In this document: positions 54,393-63,199 of the stretch, in pieces | Layout: every line of letters starts with the position of its first letter | Numbering within the stretch: the first letter of the stretch is position 1 | Assembly (NCBI GenBank): GCA_023430465.1 | Contig: JAEZAM010000134.1 | Location: 1 to 64,000, forward strand | From: Bacteroidota bacterium | GTDB taxonomy: Bacteria > Bacteroidota > Bacteroidia > Chitinophagales > Chitinophagaceae | Length of the DNA: 64,000 nt | Direction: 5' to 3' | Position numbers and translations under genes: made by a program | Notes under the pieces: generated by a model | What the model was told of the DNA's origin: nothing | Database searches by the model: none | Seen by the model: only the letters and a program-made list of their open reading frames with translations

Positions 54393-55706
54393 TTAACCAG
54401 GCACCACCTCACCTTCCAGGTCGTAGTCGTATGCCTTTGTGATTTTTACATTTACAAATTCGCCAATTTTCAATTTGGTGGTTGATTGAATAATAACTTC
54501 ATTATCCACCTCAACACTATCAAATTCCGTCCGGCCGATATACCTGCCGGACTCTTTTTTATCGATCAATGTCTTAAACGTCATCCCTACCTTTTCCTGG
54601 TTCAACTCATAAGATATCTCCTGCTGCACCTCCATCACTTCCTGGGCCCTTCTCTCCTTCTCTTCCTGTGGGATATTGTCCACCAGCTCATGCGCACCTG
54701 TGCCTTCTTCATGCGAATAGGAAAATATGCCCACACGATCAAACCGCTGACGCTGCAGAAACCCTTTCAATTCCTCGATATCATCCAAGGTCTCTCCCGG
54801 AAATCCCGCGATGAGCGTCGTGCGAAGACATATACCCGGAACCTTCTCCCGAATGGCGACGATCAGTTCCTCCATCTCCTCCCGCGTGATCTGCCGCTTC
54901 ATTGCCTTCAGCATATTATTCGCTGCGTGTTGCAACGGCATATCCAGGTAGTTGCAGATGTTCGGCCGGTCGCGCATCACGTCCAGTATGTCCATCGGGA
55001 ACTTTGAGGGGTAAGCATAGTGCAACCTGATCCACTCCAGCCCCTGTACATCGGCCAGGCGGTTCAACAAGTCTGGCAACATTCTTTTCTTATAAATGTC
55101 GAGGCCGTAATAGGTCAACTCCTGTGCAATCAGCATGACCTCTTTTACGCCGCGTTTCACCAACGCTTCCGCCTCGCGCACCAGTTCCTCAATCGGCCGG
55201 CTGGTATGCTGGCCACGCATCAACGGGATAGCGCAAAAGGAACAGGTCCTGTTACAACCCTCAGATATCTTCATGTAAGCATAATGCTGCGGTGTCGCAA
55301 GCAGGCGCTCTCCAATCAGTTCAGCTTTATAATCGGCTTCGAATTTTTTCAGGATCAATGGCAGTTCCATCGTCCCGAAATACGCATCCACCTCGGGGAT
55401 CTCTGTTTCCAGGTTATTGCGGTACCGCTCACTCAGGCAACCTGTCACATAAACCTTATCCAGTTTTCCCCGCCGTTTCAACTCCACCTGGTCGAGGATT
55501 GTGTTGATGCTCTCCTCTTTCGCCTTGTCGATAAATCCACAGGTATTCACTACCACAATGTTGTGATCCGACTTGCGGTTCTCATGTACAACATCGATAT
55601 CATTGGCGATTAGCTGACCACTTAATACCTCGCTGTCAACCATGTTCTTGCTGCAACCAAGTGTAATGATATTGACCTTATCGCGGCGGAGAGTTTTTGT
55701 TTTCAT
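54393..55706 (-). CDS. rimO: Ribosomal protein S12 methylthiotransferase RimO
   Basis: Radical-SAM MTTase: N-terminal domain with the Cys cluster ligands (LGCSKNMVDSE, VVNTCGF, TGCLSERY), radical-SAM CNRTCSFC near residue 155, and a C-terminal TRAM domain (FVNVKITKAYDYDLEG). Adds a methylthio group to the conserved Asp of S12. The frame opens at a TTG (55718) that falls inside the promoter box; the ATG at 55706 is preferred. Confidence 0.96.
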   Translation of the reverse strand: MKTKTLRRDKVNIITLGCSKNMVDSEVLSGQLIANDIDVVHENRKSDHNIVVVNTCGFIDKAKEESINTILDQVELKRRGKLDKVYVTGCLSERYRNNLETEIPEVDAYFGTMELPLILKKFEADYKAELIGERLLATPQHYAYMKISEGCNRTCSFCAIPLMRGQHTSRPIEELVREAEALVKRGVKEVMLIAQELTYYGLDIYKKRMLPDLLNRLADVQGLEWIRLHYAYPSKFPMDILDVMRDRPNICNYLDMPLQHAANNMLKAMKRQITREEMEELIVAIREKVPGICLRTTLIAGFPGETLDDIEELKGFLQRQRFDRVGIFSYSHEEGTGAHELVDNIPQEEKERRAQEVMEVQQEISYELNQEKVGMTFKTLIDKKESGRYIGRTEFDSVEVDNEVIIQSTTKLKIGEFVNVKITKAYDYDLEGEVVPG

Positions 55707-55715
55707 TTGAGCCTG

Positions 55716-55723
55716 CAAAGGTA
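55716..55723 (-). promoter_or_regulatory. -7 box of rimO
   Basis: A perfect TACCTTTG on the minus strand, ending nine bases before the ATG at 55706. The leader would be about five bases, so the mRNA is nearly leaderless. It rules out the upstream TTG as start. Confidence 0.5.
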
Positions 55724-55772
55724 CATTATTTCAACGAGGGAGAGAAGCAGGGCCTGCGCCGCTGGCCGATGC

Positions 55773-57233
55773 CTATTTGTACAAAGTCTTGTAAATACTG
55801 TAGTTATGTGTGTAAACTTCGCTTAGCGAAATGTCAGGATTAACCATTCCTTCACCCGCAACCAGCTCTGCCGCCTCTCCGTAGTTCGCGATCCTGTCAA
55901 CGGCCCGCATGGCAACGAAAACGGCACCAAGTGCCGACTGATCCGCCTGCCGGGAGATCTGCAGTGGCTTCTGCAGTATGTCCGCTATGATCTGTACCCA
56001 CAGCCCGGATTCAATGAACCCGCCACCGCAGCGGATCATCGATATCGCCCTGCCGCCCCCTTCCATGGCCTCCATTACCTGCCGTAGTGCAAAACCCACG
56101 CCTTCCAGCACTGCCCGAAAGAAATGTGCCCTGTTGTGGATGGATCTTATCCCTGCAAATACACCGGTGGCTGACGCATCCCAAACGGGTGCGCGCTCCC
56201 CGTTCACATAAGGTAAAAAAACAAGTCCTTCGGAACCTGGCGCTATGGATGAGGCTGCTATGAATAATTGATCAAGGCTTTGTTTGAAATCAGCCCCGGG
56301 GTCGCAAAACGTATTGATGAACCATTGCATCAGGATGCCGCCATTGTTGATAGCGCCACCGCTGAGAAAGAACTCATCATCGAACCGATAATGGAAAAGC
56401 CGACCCGATTTGTCTGCCTGCCCGTTGCGAACCAGGCAGCGCATTGCTCCGCTTGTACCGATGGTCATCGCGGGGTGTGCATCCCCGATGGCGCCACTGC
56501 CGATGTTGGCCAGGCAGCCATCACTGCCACCGGTCACCAGTCGCACATTCTCCTTCAATCCGAGGTCAACAACTAAATTGTCATGGAACTTTTTATATTG
56601 ATAAGTAGGGAGTACCGGTGTTGACAACCGCCCGGCATCGATGCCTGCAAAGGCAAGGGCTTCAGGTTCCCAATCACACCGATGTACATTGAAAAGCCCT
56701 GTGGCAGAAGCGATCGAATAGTCAACTACCCACTCGCCCGTGAGCCGGAAGGCAACATATTCCTTGATGGAAACAAATTTTGCGGCAGCAGCAAATACCG
56801 ATGGCCACTCATCACGCATCCACGCGATCTTGCAAAGTGGTGACATGGCATGAACCGGTGTACCGGTGGCGGTATATATTCGCCTGCCCGGCTCGGTATC
56901 CCTCAGACGTGCCGCGTAGGCATCGCTGCGCATATCGGCCCAGGTGATGGCTGCTGTTAAGGGCGCACCCGTGCTGCCTACTGCCAGCACACTATGCATG
57001 GCGGCGCTGAAACAAATTGCCCGAAGATCTTCTGACGTCGAAGAGCCAAGCACTTCCTTCAAGACGGCAACGACTGCATCAAAGATGATATCCCCGTCCT
57101 GTACATGATAACCGGGTGCCGGATGATCTGTTGGATAGCTGCGTTTGGCACTGGCGATAACCCGGCCATCCTGGTCAGCCAGGATCGCCTTGCAGTGCGT
57201 GGTACCAATATCGATGCCGATGAAATGATCCAT
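55773..57233 (-). CDS. FGGY-family sugar kinase (gluconate kinase-like)
   Basis: 486-aa actin-like kinase: IGIDIGTTHCKAIL at the N-terminus, GGSDGCLANIGSGA in the second half, and CGGGFIESGLWVQIIADI at the C-terminus. By pattern nearest to gluconate- or xylulose-type kinases; the sugar cannot be fixed. A non-core guest between rimO and ftsY, 21 bases after ftsY. Confidence 0.9.
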   Translation of the reverse strand: MDHFIGIDIGTTHCKAILADQDGRVIASAKRSYPTDHPAPGYHVQDGDIIFDAVVAVLKEVLGSSTSEDLRAICFSAAMHSVLAVGSTGAPLTAAITWADMRSDAYAARLRDTEPGRRIYTATGTPVHAMSPLCKIAWMRDEWPSVFAAAAKFVSIKEYVAFRLTGEWVVDYSIASATGLFNVHRCDWEPEALAFAGIDAGRLSTPVLPTYQYKKFHDNLVVDLGLKENVRLVTGGSDGCLANIGSGAIGDAHPAMTIGTSGAMRCLVRNGQADKSGRLFHYRFDDEFFLSGGAINNGGILMQWFINTFCDPGADFKQSLDQLFIAASSIAPGSEGLVFLPYVNGERAPVWDASATGVFAGIRSIHNRAHFFRAVLEGVGFALRQVMEAMEGGGRAISMIRCGGGFIESGLWVQIIADILQKPLQISRQADQSALGAVFVAMRAVDRIANYGEAAELVAGEGMVNPDISLSEVYTHNYSIYKTLYK

Positions 57234-57254
57234 ATGGCGGCTTGTAATGAAGCG

Positions 57255-58217
57255 CTATTTCTCGAGATTGAAAAGACTGTCTACAAATTCATGTTTGTCA
57301 AACACCAGCAGGTCTTCCATTTTTTCACCCACACCAATGAACTTCACCGGTATTTTGAACTGGCTGGCAATGGCGAGCACTACGCCGCCTTTTGCTGTTC
57401 CATCGAGTTTGGTGATGGCCAGTGCTGATACATCTGTTGCTGCTGTAAATTGTTTTGCCTGTTCCAGTGCGTTCTGACCGGTGGAACCATCCAACACCAG
57501 TAAAACCTCATGGGGGGCATCAGGTATCACCTTCTGGATAACGCGCTTGATCTTCGACAGTTCATCCATCAGGTGTGCTTTGTTGTGCAGGCGACCCGCT
57601 GTGTCTATCAGCACAACGTCGGAACCACGCGCCACTGCACTTTGTGCCGTATCAAATGCCACCGCAGCAGGATCGCTGCCCATGTCCTGCTTGACGATCG
57701 CCACGCCTGTGCGCTCACTCCAGATGGTCAGTTGATCAACCGCGGCTGCGCGGAAAGTATCAGCGGCACCCAGCAATACGTTCTTGCCTGCTTTTTTGAA
57801 ATTGTAGGCGAGCTTGCCGATAGTGGTCGTTTTACCTACGCCGTTTACGCCAACCACGAGGATGATGTATGGTTTTGCGGGGAGGTCGGTGTCAAAGGCA
57901 TAATTATTCCCCGTGGGTGCGTCTACAAGCACCGCTTCGATCTCCTCCTGCAACAGCTTGTTGAGCTCAGAGGCGTTCATGTATTTATCACGGGACACCC
58001 GCTTTTCCACCGCATCAATAATGCGGATGGTGGTTTCGATTCCCACGTCTGCACCAACGAGTGCCTCTTCGAGCTGATCAAGTACCTCTTCATCGACGGT
58101 ACTTTTGCCGGCGATGGCCTTTGTTATTTTGGAAAAAAAGCCCTCCTTGGTTTTCTGCAGGCCCTGGTCAAGCGATTCTTTTTCTTTTTTACCAAATAGC
58201 TTATTGAAAAATCCCAT
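57255..58217 (-). CDS. ftsY: Signal recognition particle receptor FtsY
   Basis: NG domain of the SRP GTPase family: GVNGVGKTTTIGKLA, DTFRAAAVDQL, DTAGRLHNK, TKLDGTAKGG and GVGEKMEDL. The N-terminal A domain is short, as usual in Bacteroidota (total 320 aa). Receives ribosome-SRP complexes at the membrane. Conserved order rpmB-rpmG-DUF4295-ftsY. Confidence 0.97.
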   Translation of the reverse strand: MGFFNKLFGKKEKESLDQGLQKTKEGFFSKITKAIAGKSTVDEEVLDQLEEALVGADVGIETTIRIIDAVEKRVSRDKYMNASELNKLLQEEIEAVLVDAPTGNNYAFDTDLPAKPYIILVVGVNGVGKTTTIGKLAYNFKKAGKNVLLGAADTFRAAAVDQLTIWSERTGVAIVKQDMGSDPAAVAFDTAQSAVARGSDVVLIDTAGRLHNKAHLMDELSKIKRVIQKVIPDAPHEVLLVLDGSTGQNALEQAKQFTAATDVSALAITKLDGTAKGGVVLAIASQFKIPVKFIGVGEKMEDLLVFDKHEFVDSLFNLEK

Positions 58218-58299
58218 AGTTCTTAAATAGTTTATCTCACTTCAGGATGAAGTTACGTATCCGCAGGCAACCCTGTGTGGAGGGATGGAATAAAACGAG

Positions 58300-58329
58300 A
58301 AAAGCCATTCGTGTTGACGAACAGCTTTT
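58300..58329 (-). terminator. Terminator after the rpmB-rpmG-DUF4295 genes
   Basis: A 13-base arm pair (58300-58312 with 58317-58329, CA/CA internal loop) with GTTG loop, followed on the minus strand by TTTTCTCGTTTTATT. Separates the ribosomal genes from ftsY. Confidence 0.6.
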
Positions 58330-58350
58330 GTATTATTTTCCGGAAGGGCA

Positions 58351-58524
58351 TTATTTCTGAGCCAGGAAATCCTTGATCTTGTCCTTATGAACGATCTGCT
58401 CCTTGAATGTGTATGCACCAGTCTTCGGGCTGCGAACAGCCTTGATCACTTTTGTATAGTTTTTTGCTTCCGCGGAAGCTTTCAGGTCTTTTACCTTCGC
58501 GTTTTTTGAAGCTGCTTTTGCCAT
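58351..58524 (-). CDS. DUF4295 family protein
   Basis: 57 aa, MAKAASKNAKVKDLKAS through KTGAYTFKEQIVHK: a small basic protein encoded directly after rpmG in Bacteroidota. Likely ribosome-associated by its context and charge; the function is not established. Confidence 0.88.
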   Translation of the reverse strand: MAKAASKNAKVKDLKASAEAKNYTKVIKAVRSPKTGAYTFKEQIVHKDKIKDFLAQK

Positions 58525-58570
58525 GGTCTGCTATTTATACGGTTATGCGTGATGCCCAACGGGCCAGCAA

Positions 58571-58753
58571 TTATTTAATTTCTTTGTGAACAGTCACCTT
58601 CTTAAGGATCGGGTTGAATTTTTTCAACTCCAGACGCTCGGGGTTGTTCTTTTTGTTCTTAACCGTGATATAACGGCTTGTGCCAGGCTGGCCACTTGTT
58701 TTGTGCTCGGTGCATTCAAGGATCACCTGAACACGATTCCCTTTCTTTGCCAT
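58571..58753 (-). CDS. rpmG: 50S ribosomal protein L33
   Basis: 60 aa starting MAKKGNRVQVILECTEHK with TSRYITVKNKKNNPERLELKK, the L33 pattern. Only one Cys remains, so this is not the zinc-binding form. In the rpmB-rpmG-DUF4295 block. Confidence 0.97.
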   Translation of the reverse strand: MAKKGNRVQVILECTEHKTSGQPGTSRYITVKNKKNNPERLELKKFNPILKKVTVHKEIK

Positions 58754-58821
58754 TTTATTTATTGTTTATCCCGGTTTTTCACCGGATTGAATACCAGGAT
58801 GCGATCCTGCTACCCAGTTTA

Positions 58822-59058
58822 TTAGATTTTTTCTCCCTGAAGTCTCAGTTGTTTTACAACTGAATACAATCCGTTTTTGTTGATCGTGCGGATAGCGTCT
58901 GTAGACAACTTCAGCGTGATCCATTTGTCCTCTTCAACCAGGTAAAACTTCTTGGTCTGCAGATTGGGAAGAAAACGACGTTTTGTCTTGATATTTGAGT
59001 GAGAAACCTTGTTTCCCCCGATCGGTGTCTTACCGGTAACCTGACATACTCTAGCCAT
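58822..59058 (-). CDS. rpmB: 50S ribosomal protein L28
   Basis: 78 aa starting MARVCQVTGKTPIGGNKVSHSN, then KTKRRFLPNLQ, characteristic of L28. First gene of the minus-strand ribosomal block, with a strong promoter 18 bases upstream. Confidence 0.98.
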   Translation of the reverse strand: MARVCQVTGKTPIGGNKVSHSNIKTKRRFLPNLQTKKFYLVEEDKWITLKLSTDAIRTINKNGLYSVVKQLRLQGEKI

Positions 59059-59075
59059 GACGATTCCAAAATTTA

Positions 59076-59094
59076 GGACGGCAAAGGTAGGGAA
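59076..59094 (-). promoter_or_regulatory. Promoter of rpmB
   Basis: On the minus strand a perfect -7 box TACCTTTG (59082-59089) within a 19-base sequence identical to that before DUF177-rpmF (1195-1213). About 23 bases before the ATG. Confidence 0.65.
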
Positions 59095-59199
59095 AATATT
59101 GGAGAAGTAATACTAGTAGTGAAAAAATCGGGCGCAGTCATCAAAAAAACTTTTTCACGGCTGTGGATTACAAAGATACCTGATTTTCAGTGGATAGAC

Positions 59200-60324
59200 C
59201 TATGGCTTGTTACCTGGAGCCGCGTCTTTTGACCGCGAGCGCCGGGTGCGCGGCTTTTTTTCCTGCCCATCTTTCGCGTCGCCCATCAGCATCCCCCATG
59301 GCTTGAGGTCATCTATGCGTTCGAAAATAGATTTCAGGATGGCCACGCCCGGAATCGACAGGAACATCCCTCCAACGCCGGCCAGCGCGCCCCCCACCAA
59401 TACGCCCACGATACTGACAAGGGCATTGATCTTCACCTTGGAACTGACCACGTAAGGCATGATGAAATTGTTATCTATGAACTGAACCACAATGAGAATG
59501 GCGCCCACCCATATGAGATCGGCAATATCGGTAGAGGTAGTGAGCGTGATGCCCATACAGATCACCGTTGCCACCAGCATACCCACGTAGGGGATCATGT
59601 TCAGGATGGCAGCCAGCACCGCCAGGAAGATGGCATATTCAATTCCGAGGACAAGAAAGCCTGCCGCATTCAGCCCCGTGACGATCGCCAGCTCCAGGAG
59701 CAGTCCGACCATATAGCCCTGAACAATCTGTCGCGATTCACTGATCACCTCCTGGACCTTATCATGATGGCGCTCCGGGAAACTATCGATAAAAAACCGC
59801 CGGATCAGGTCACGGTAATACATGATAAGGAACGTGTAGATCGGCAGCAGGAACAACAACACCAGCCCCTGCACGGCGGAGAACAGGGCACCACCCAGCA
59901 TGCCGGATCCGGACCCTTTCATGTTACCTGACATCTCCTCCACTGCCTGCTCCTGTTGCTTACCGCTTACCTTGAACTGGGTACTGATCCATTCCTTGAC
60001 CGTACTGATATGTTTGGAGAGATGCTCCTTGATCTGGGGAAGATCATCCATGAACCCGGCTACCTGGGCAGAAAGAAAATAGATGATTCCCCCGATAAAC
60101 AACAGCGCCAACAAAATGGAAAGCAGCATCGCAAGCACCCGGGGCACTCCTTTGCGTTCGAAAAAATTGCTCACCGGCAGCAGGAGTATTGCCAGGACAA
60201 TCGCAAAGAACAGGGGCAGCAGAATGTCTTTCCCGATATACACGAGCGCTCCGAGGAGGAAAAGGGCCAGGAGGCTAAGCGAAAACTTCAGGTAGAATGG
60301 TGAACGGGCGGTGGTGGTTGGCAT
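59200..60324 (-). CDS. AI-2E family transporter (TqsA/PerM-like)
   Basis: 374 aa with seven to eight membrane helices, the long soluble loop of the family after the third helix, and conserved C-terminal motifs (NMIPYVGMLVAT, VVQFIDNNFIMP, PGVAILK). A basic tail ends the protein. Members export or leak small molecules; some are Na+/H+ antiporters. Substrate unknown. Confidence 0.9.
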   Translation of the reverse strand: MPTTTARSPFYLKFSLSLLALFLLGALVYIGKDILLPLFFAIVLAILLLPVSNFFERKGVPRVLAMLLSILLALLFIGGIIYFLSAQVAGFMDDLPQIKEHLSKHISTVKEWISTQFKVSGKQQEQAVEEMSGNMKGSGSGMLGGALFSAVQGLVLLFLLPIYTFLIMYYRDLIRRFFIDSFPERHHDKVQEVISESRQIVQGYMVGLLLELAIVTGLNAAGFLVLGIEYAIFLAVLAAILNMIPYVGMLVATVICMGITLTTSTDIADLIWVGAILIVVQFIDNNFIMPYVVSSKVKINALVSIVGVLVGGALAGVGGMFLSIPGVAILKSIFERIDDLKPWGMLMGDAKDGQEKKPRTRRSRSKDAAPGNKP

Positions 60325-60424
60325 ATGGTAAGTTATACGGTTGTATTAAAAAAAATTATACCAAGTTTTTTGTAGCTGTTGCCCGAAGAAGCAGGATCGC
60401 AGTAACTTCAGGAAAACAAACCCC

Positions 60425-61036
60425 ATGGAGCGCATTGCCTACCTGTATCTTATCGATCTGCTGTCTGACTGGGAGATCGGTCACATCACCTCTGAACTCA
60501 GCATTGGCCGCATCTTCCGGAAAGATGCCGGAACTGTAGTTGTGAAAACATTTGCCCGTGATCGTAACCCGGTAAGGACCGTTGGCGGTCTCACGGTTAT
60601 TCCCGATCTCACGGTTGACGAAGTAAGAACTCAGCCTGGAAGCCTGTTGCTCCTGCCCGGTGCGGATGGCTGGACAGAACCCGCTCATCAACCTGTTCTT
60701 GATCTTGCACGGACATACCTGTCAAATAATAAGGTTGTAGCGGCGATCTGCGGTGCAACGGTCGGACTGGCATCGGCAGGCTTGCTGAATGAACGCAGGC
60801 ACACCAGCAATGACCTGGAGACATTGCAGTCACTTCCCGGATACAAGGGCGCGGAGAGGTATGAAGATCTTCCGGCAGTACGCGATGGCAACCTGGTTAC
60901 GGCGTCGGGTATCGCGCCGCTGGAGTTTGCGCGGGAGATAATGGCGGCCATGGATGTGGCTGAACCGGAGGTACTCGACCATTGGCATGGCCTGGTAAAA
61001 ACCCTTGACCCGGTCCATCTCAAAGCCCTGATGTAA
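60425..61036 (+). CDS. DJ-1/PfpI family protein
   Basis: 203 aa with the nucleophile-elbow Cys109 in AAICGATVGLA and a LLLLPGADGW segment. Type 1 glutamine-amidotransferase-like fold; members include chaperones, glyoxalases and amidases. No partner gene shows which. It is convergent with the MATE gene. Confidence 0.88.
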   Translation: MERIAYLYLIDLLSDWEIGHITSELSIGRIFRKDAGTVVVKTFARDRNPVRTVGGLTVIPDLTVDEVRTQPGSLLLLPGADGWTEPAHQPVLDLARTYLSNNKVVAAICGATVGLASAGLLNERRHTSNDLETLQSLPGYKGAERYEDLPAVRDGNLVTASGIAPLEFAREIMAAMDVAEPEVLDHWHGLVKTLDPVHLKALM

Positions 61037-61068
61037 CTAGCTTTCCGCGTCCAGCGTAGCAGGCTTCG

Positions 61069-61122
61069 ACTTTTAACTTTCGAGTTTTGCCTTTTGAGTT
61101 TTGAGTATTGAATTTTGAATTT
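61069..61122. repeat. AT-rich AGTTTT repeat between convergent genes
   Basis: Tract made of TTTTAACTTT, CGAGTTTTGCC, TTTTGAGTTTTGAG and GAATTTTGAATTTG between the DJ-1 and MATE stops. Same kind of sequence as at the bshC end (33660-33712). Confidence 0.6.
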
Positions 61123-61125
61123 GTC

Positions 61126-62439
61126 TCACGTTCTTTTCAAAAACCTCCTGATCAGGAACAACGAAGCAAAACTAAGACCGGCGATCAGTCCCAGCCACAT
61201 CCCTGGTGCACCCCAGTTGAACTCAAAAGCCAGCAGGTAACCCAGCGGCAGGCCAAGCACCCAGTAGGCTACACCGATGAGAACGGTAGGTACTTTCACA
61301 TCTTTTATACCTCTCAACAGTCCGGCACCGATGGCCTGGGTACTGTCGGATATCTGGAAGATGGCGGCATACAATAATAACAAGGCCGCCAGTGTCTGGA
61401 CCTCGGGATTCTTTGTAAAATAAGTGGGAAGCTGGTGGCGGAATACCGTAAATGCGATCGCGCAGAATATCCCGTACGCCAACGCCGTCAGCAGCGTGCC
61501 TTTACCTATGATCGAGATGAGTTTCCAGTCTTTTCGGCCATAGGCATTGCTCACCCGAATGGAGCCAGCCTGCGCGAGTCCCATTGACACCATAAAAGTG
61601 AAGGAGGCGCAACTCAGCGCTATCTGGTGTGCCGCCTGCGCTACAGCGCTGATGGTGCCAATGATAATTCCGGACACAGCGAATGCACCGGCCTCGAGGC
61701 CGATCTGCAAGCTACTGGGCACACCGATATACAGCAGTTCGCGGATCGTTTGCCATCGCATTTTCCATTGGGCCCTGCGTTGTTGTATATAAATACGGAA
61801 CGTCCGGTGATGAAGTACAATCACCCCGAGTACAATAAACATGAGGGTCCGGGTGATCAGCGTACCCCACCCCGCCCCACGAAGTTCGAGCACAGGAAAG
61901 CCCAGGTTACCATAGATCAGTACCCAGTTGATCAGGATATTCAATGGCACACCGCACAACGATATCAGCATGGCGGTGCGTGTAAATTCCAGCCCGTCGG
62001 TAAATTGTTTTAACGTCATGAAGAGCAACATGGGAATGATGGAGAAGCCCATGAGGTGCATGAACGGAATGGCATATTCCACCACCTCCGGATCCTGCCC
62101 GAGATTGCGCAATAACGGAGCGCCGAACACCAGCAACAGGGAAATGAGTATCGCCGTAACACTGCAAAGCAGGAAACCATTGAAGAGATAATGGGAAACG
62201 CGGGCAGGATCCTTCTGACCGTGCGCCATCGACACCATCTGCGAAACGGATATCGTCATTCCGATACCCAATACGAAGGGAATGTTCATGGCGTTCACTA
62301 CAAGCGCTGCGGCTGCGAGTTGCTTATAGCTGATGGCGCCAACCATCGCTGTGTCTACGATATGTAAAGCCATCTGTGCCAGCTCGCCGATGATGATCGG
62401 CAAGGCCAGCCGGATGGTCCGGGATGCTTCTGTACGCAT
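61126..62439 (-). CDS. MATE-family efflux transporter
   Basis: About 12 membrane helices; starts RTEASRTIRLALPIIIGELAQ with HIVDTAMVG, the MATE N-terminal pattern. Drives Na+- or H+-coupled export of organic cations and drugs. The frame stays open up to 62502, but the extra codons are translated repeat (62466 onward); the ATG at 62439 is the start. Confidence 0.92.
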   Translation of the reverse strand: MRTEASRTIRLALPIIIGELAQMALHIVDTAMVGAISYKQLAAAALVVNAMNIPFVLGIGMTISVSQMVSMAHGQKDPARVSHYLFNGFLLCSVTAILISLLLVFGAPLLRNLGQDPEVVEYAIPFMHLMGFSIIPMLLFMTLKQFTDGLEFTRTAMLISLCGVPLNILINWVLIYGNLGFPVLELRGAGWGTLITRTLMFIVLGVIVLHHRTFRIYIQQRRAQWKMRWQTIRELLYIGVPSSLQIGLEAGAFAVSGIIIGTISAVAQAAHQIALSCASFTFMVSMGLAQAGSIRVSNAYGRKDWKLISIIGKGTLLTALAYGIFCAIAFTVFRHQLPTYFTKNPEVQTLAALLLLYAAIFQISDSTQAIGAGLLRGIKDVKVPTVLIGVAYWVLGLPLGYLLAFEFNWGAPGMWLGLIAGLSFASLFLIRRFLKRT

Positions 62440-62465
62440 GAGGATTTTTGAAGGGAAAATGCATG

Positions 62466-62553
62466 GTTTCACGCCAAGACGCAAAGCAGGCAAAGACGCC
62501 AATTAAATTCAAATCTTTGCGGCCTTTGCTCTCTTTGCGTCTTCGCGTGAAAC
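62466..62553. repeat. Long palindrome related to the 106-bp repeat
   Basis: 21-base arms (62466-62486 with 62533-62553) with one mismatch: GTTTCACGCCAAGACGCAAAG and its inverse, around a 46-base centre. The right arm ends on the first base of the DUF1080 stop codon. Confidence 0.85.
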
Positions 62554-63149
62554 TAAGGGAGTTCAGTGATCCTGATGTTTTTCCACCGCACCTTGATCCC
62601 ACCGCCATCATGTATCTGCAGCGCGATGAACCCGTTGCCGGCTCCAATCTTTTCATCTTTCAATTGAACCTGCTGATGACCGTTGAGATAAGTAGTAATG
62701 GTATCATTCACAGCAACGATCCGAAGCTTATTCCATTTGCCCGGCTTCAGGTGCTTTTCATCTTCCGGTTCCGGCTTGATCAGCCATCCCCTTCCGTATG
62801 ATTCATAGATACCGCCTGTATGTTTTCCTGCCGGTGCAACTTCTATCTGCCAGCCACTGATCTTCACGCCATCGATCGATGAACGGATGAATACACCACT
62901 GTTCCCGTCTGCTTCCTGTTTGAATTCCAGCGTCAGCTCAAAGTTGCGATAGGATTTATCTGTTGACAAATACCCATAAGCTTTATCGGGCCCGCTTTCA
63001 CAAACCAGTTCTTTATTATCCACATACCATTTTTCCGTGCCGTGAACGGTCCAGCCGGTAAGATCCTTACCATTGAAAATGGATTTCTGACTGAATGCAG
63101 AAAAAGACACAGCCACGCAAACAAACACGAAAAGAAATGAACGAACCAT
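62553..63149 (-). CDS. Secreted DUF1080 (3-keto-disaccharide hydrolase-like) protein
   Basis: Signal peptide (MVRSFLFVFVCVAVSFSAFSQ). Jelly-roll of the DUF1080 family: IFNGKDLTGWTVHG, ELTLEFKQEADGNSGVFIRS, GGGIKVRWKNIRI. Some members hydrolyse 3-keto-glycosides; others only bind sugars. A -7-like TACCTTTC lies 43 bases upstream (63192-63199). Its stop touches the palindrome. Confidence 0.9.
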   Translation of the reverse strand: MVRSFLFVFVCVAVSFSAFSQKSIFNGKDLTGWTVHGTEKWYVDNKELVCESGPDKAYGYLSTDKSYRNFELTLEFKQEADGNSGVFIRSSIDGVKISGWQIEVAPAGKHTGGIYESYGRGWLIKPEPEDEKHLKPGKWNKLRIVAVNDTITTYLNGHQQVQLKDEKIGAGNGFIALQIHDGGGIKVRWKNIRITELP

Positions 63150-63164
63150 GGGAAATATTTACCG

Positions 63165-63193
63165 ATGAAGATAAATAAATCCCTTTTCAGGGA
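63165..63193 (-). terminator. Weak hairpin after the propeller gene
   Basis: Minus strand: TCCCT-GAAA-AGGGA stem followed by TTTATTTATC, seven bases past the stop at 63200. Short stem, but the T-rich tail fits. Confidence 0.35.
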
Positions 63194-63199
63194 AAGGTA

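Noticed and set aside
55020..55613. A 197-codon frame on the plus strand
   Set aside because: Antisense to rimO; rich in His and Gln as expected for a shadow.
57510..58199. A 229-codon frame on the plus strand
   Set aside because: Fully antisense to ftsY, which is certain.
62440..62502. Longer N-terminus of the MATE transporter
   Set aside because: The extra 21 codons come from the palindromic repeat; the family begins at the ATG at 62439.
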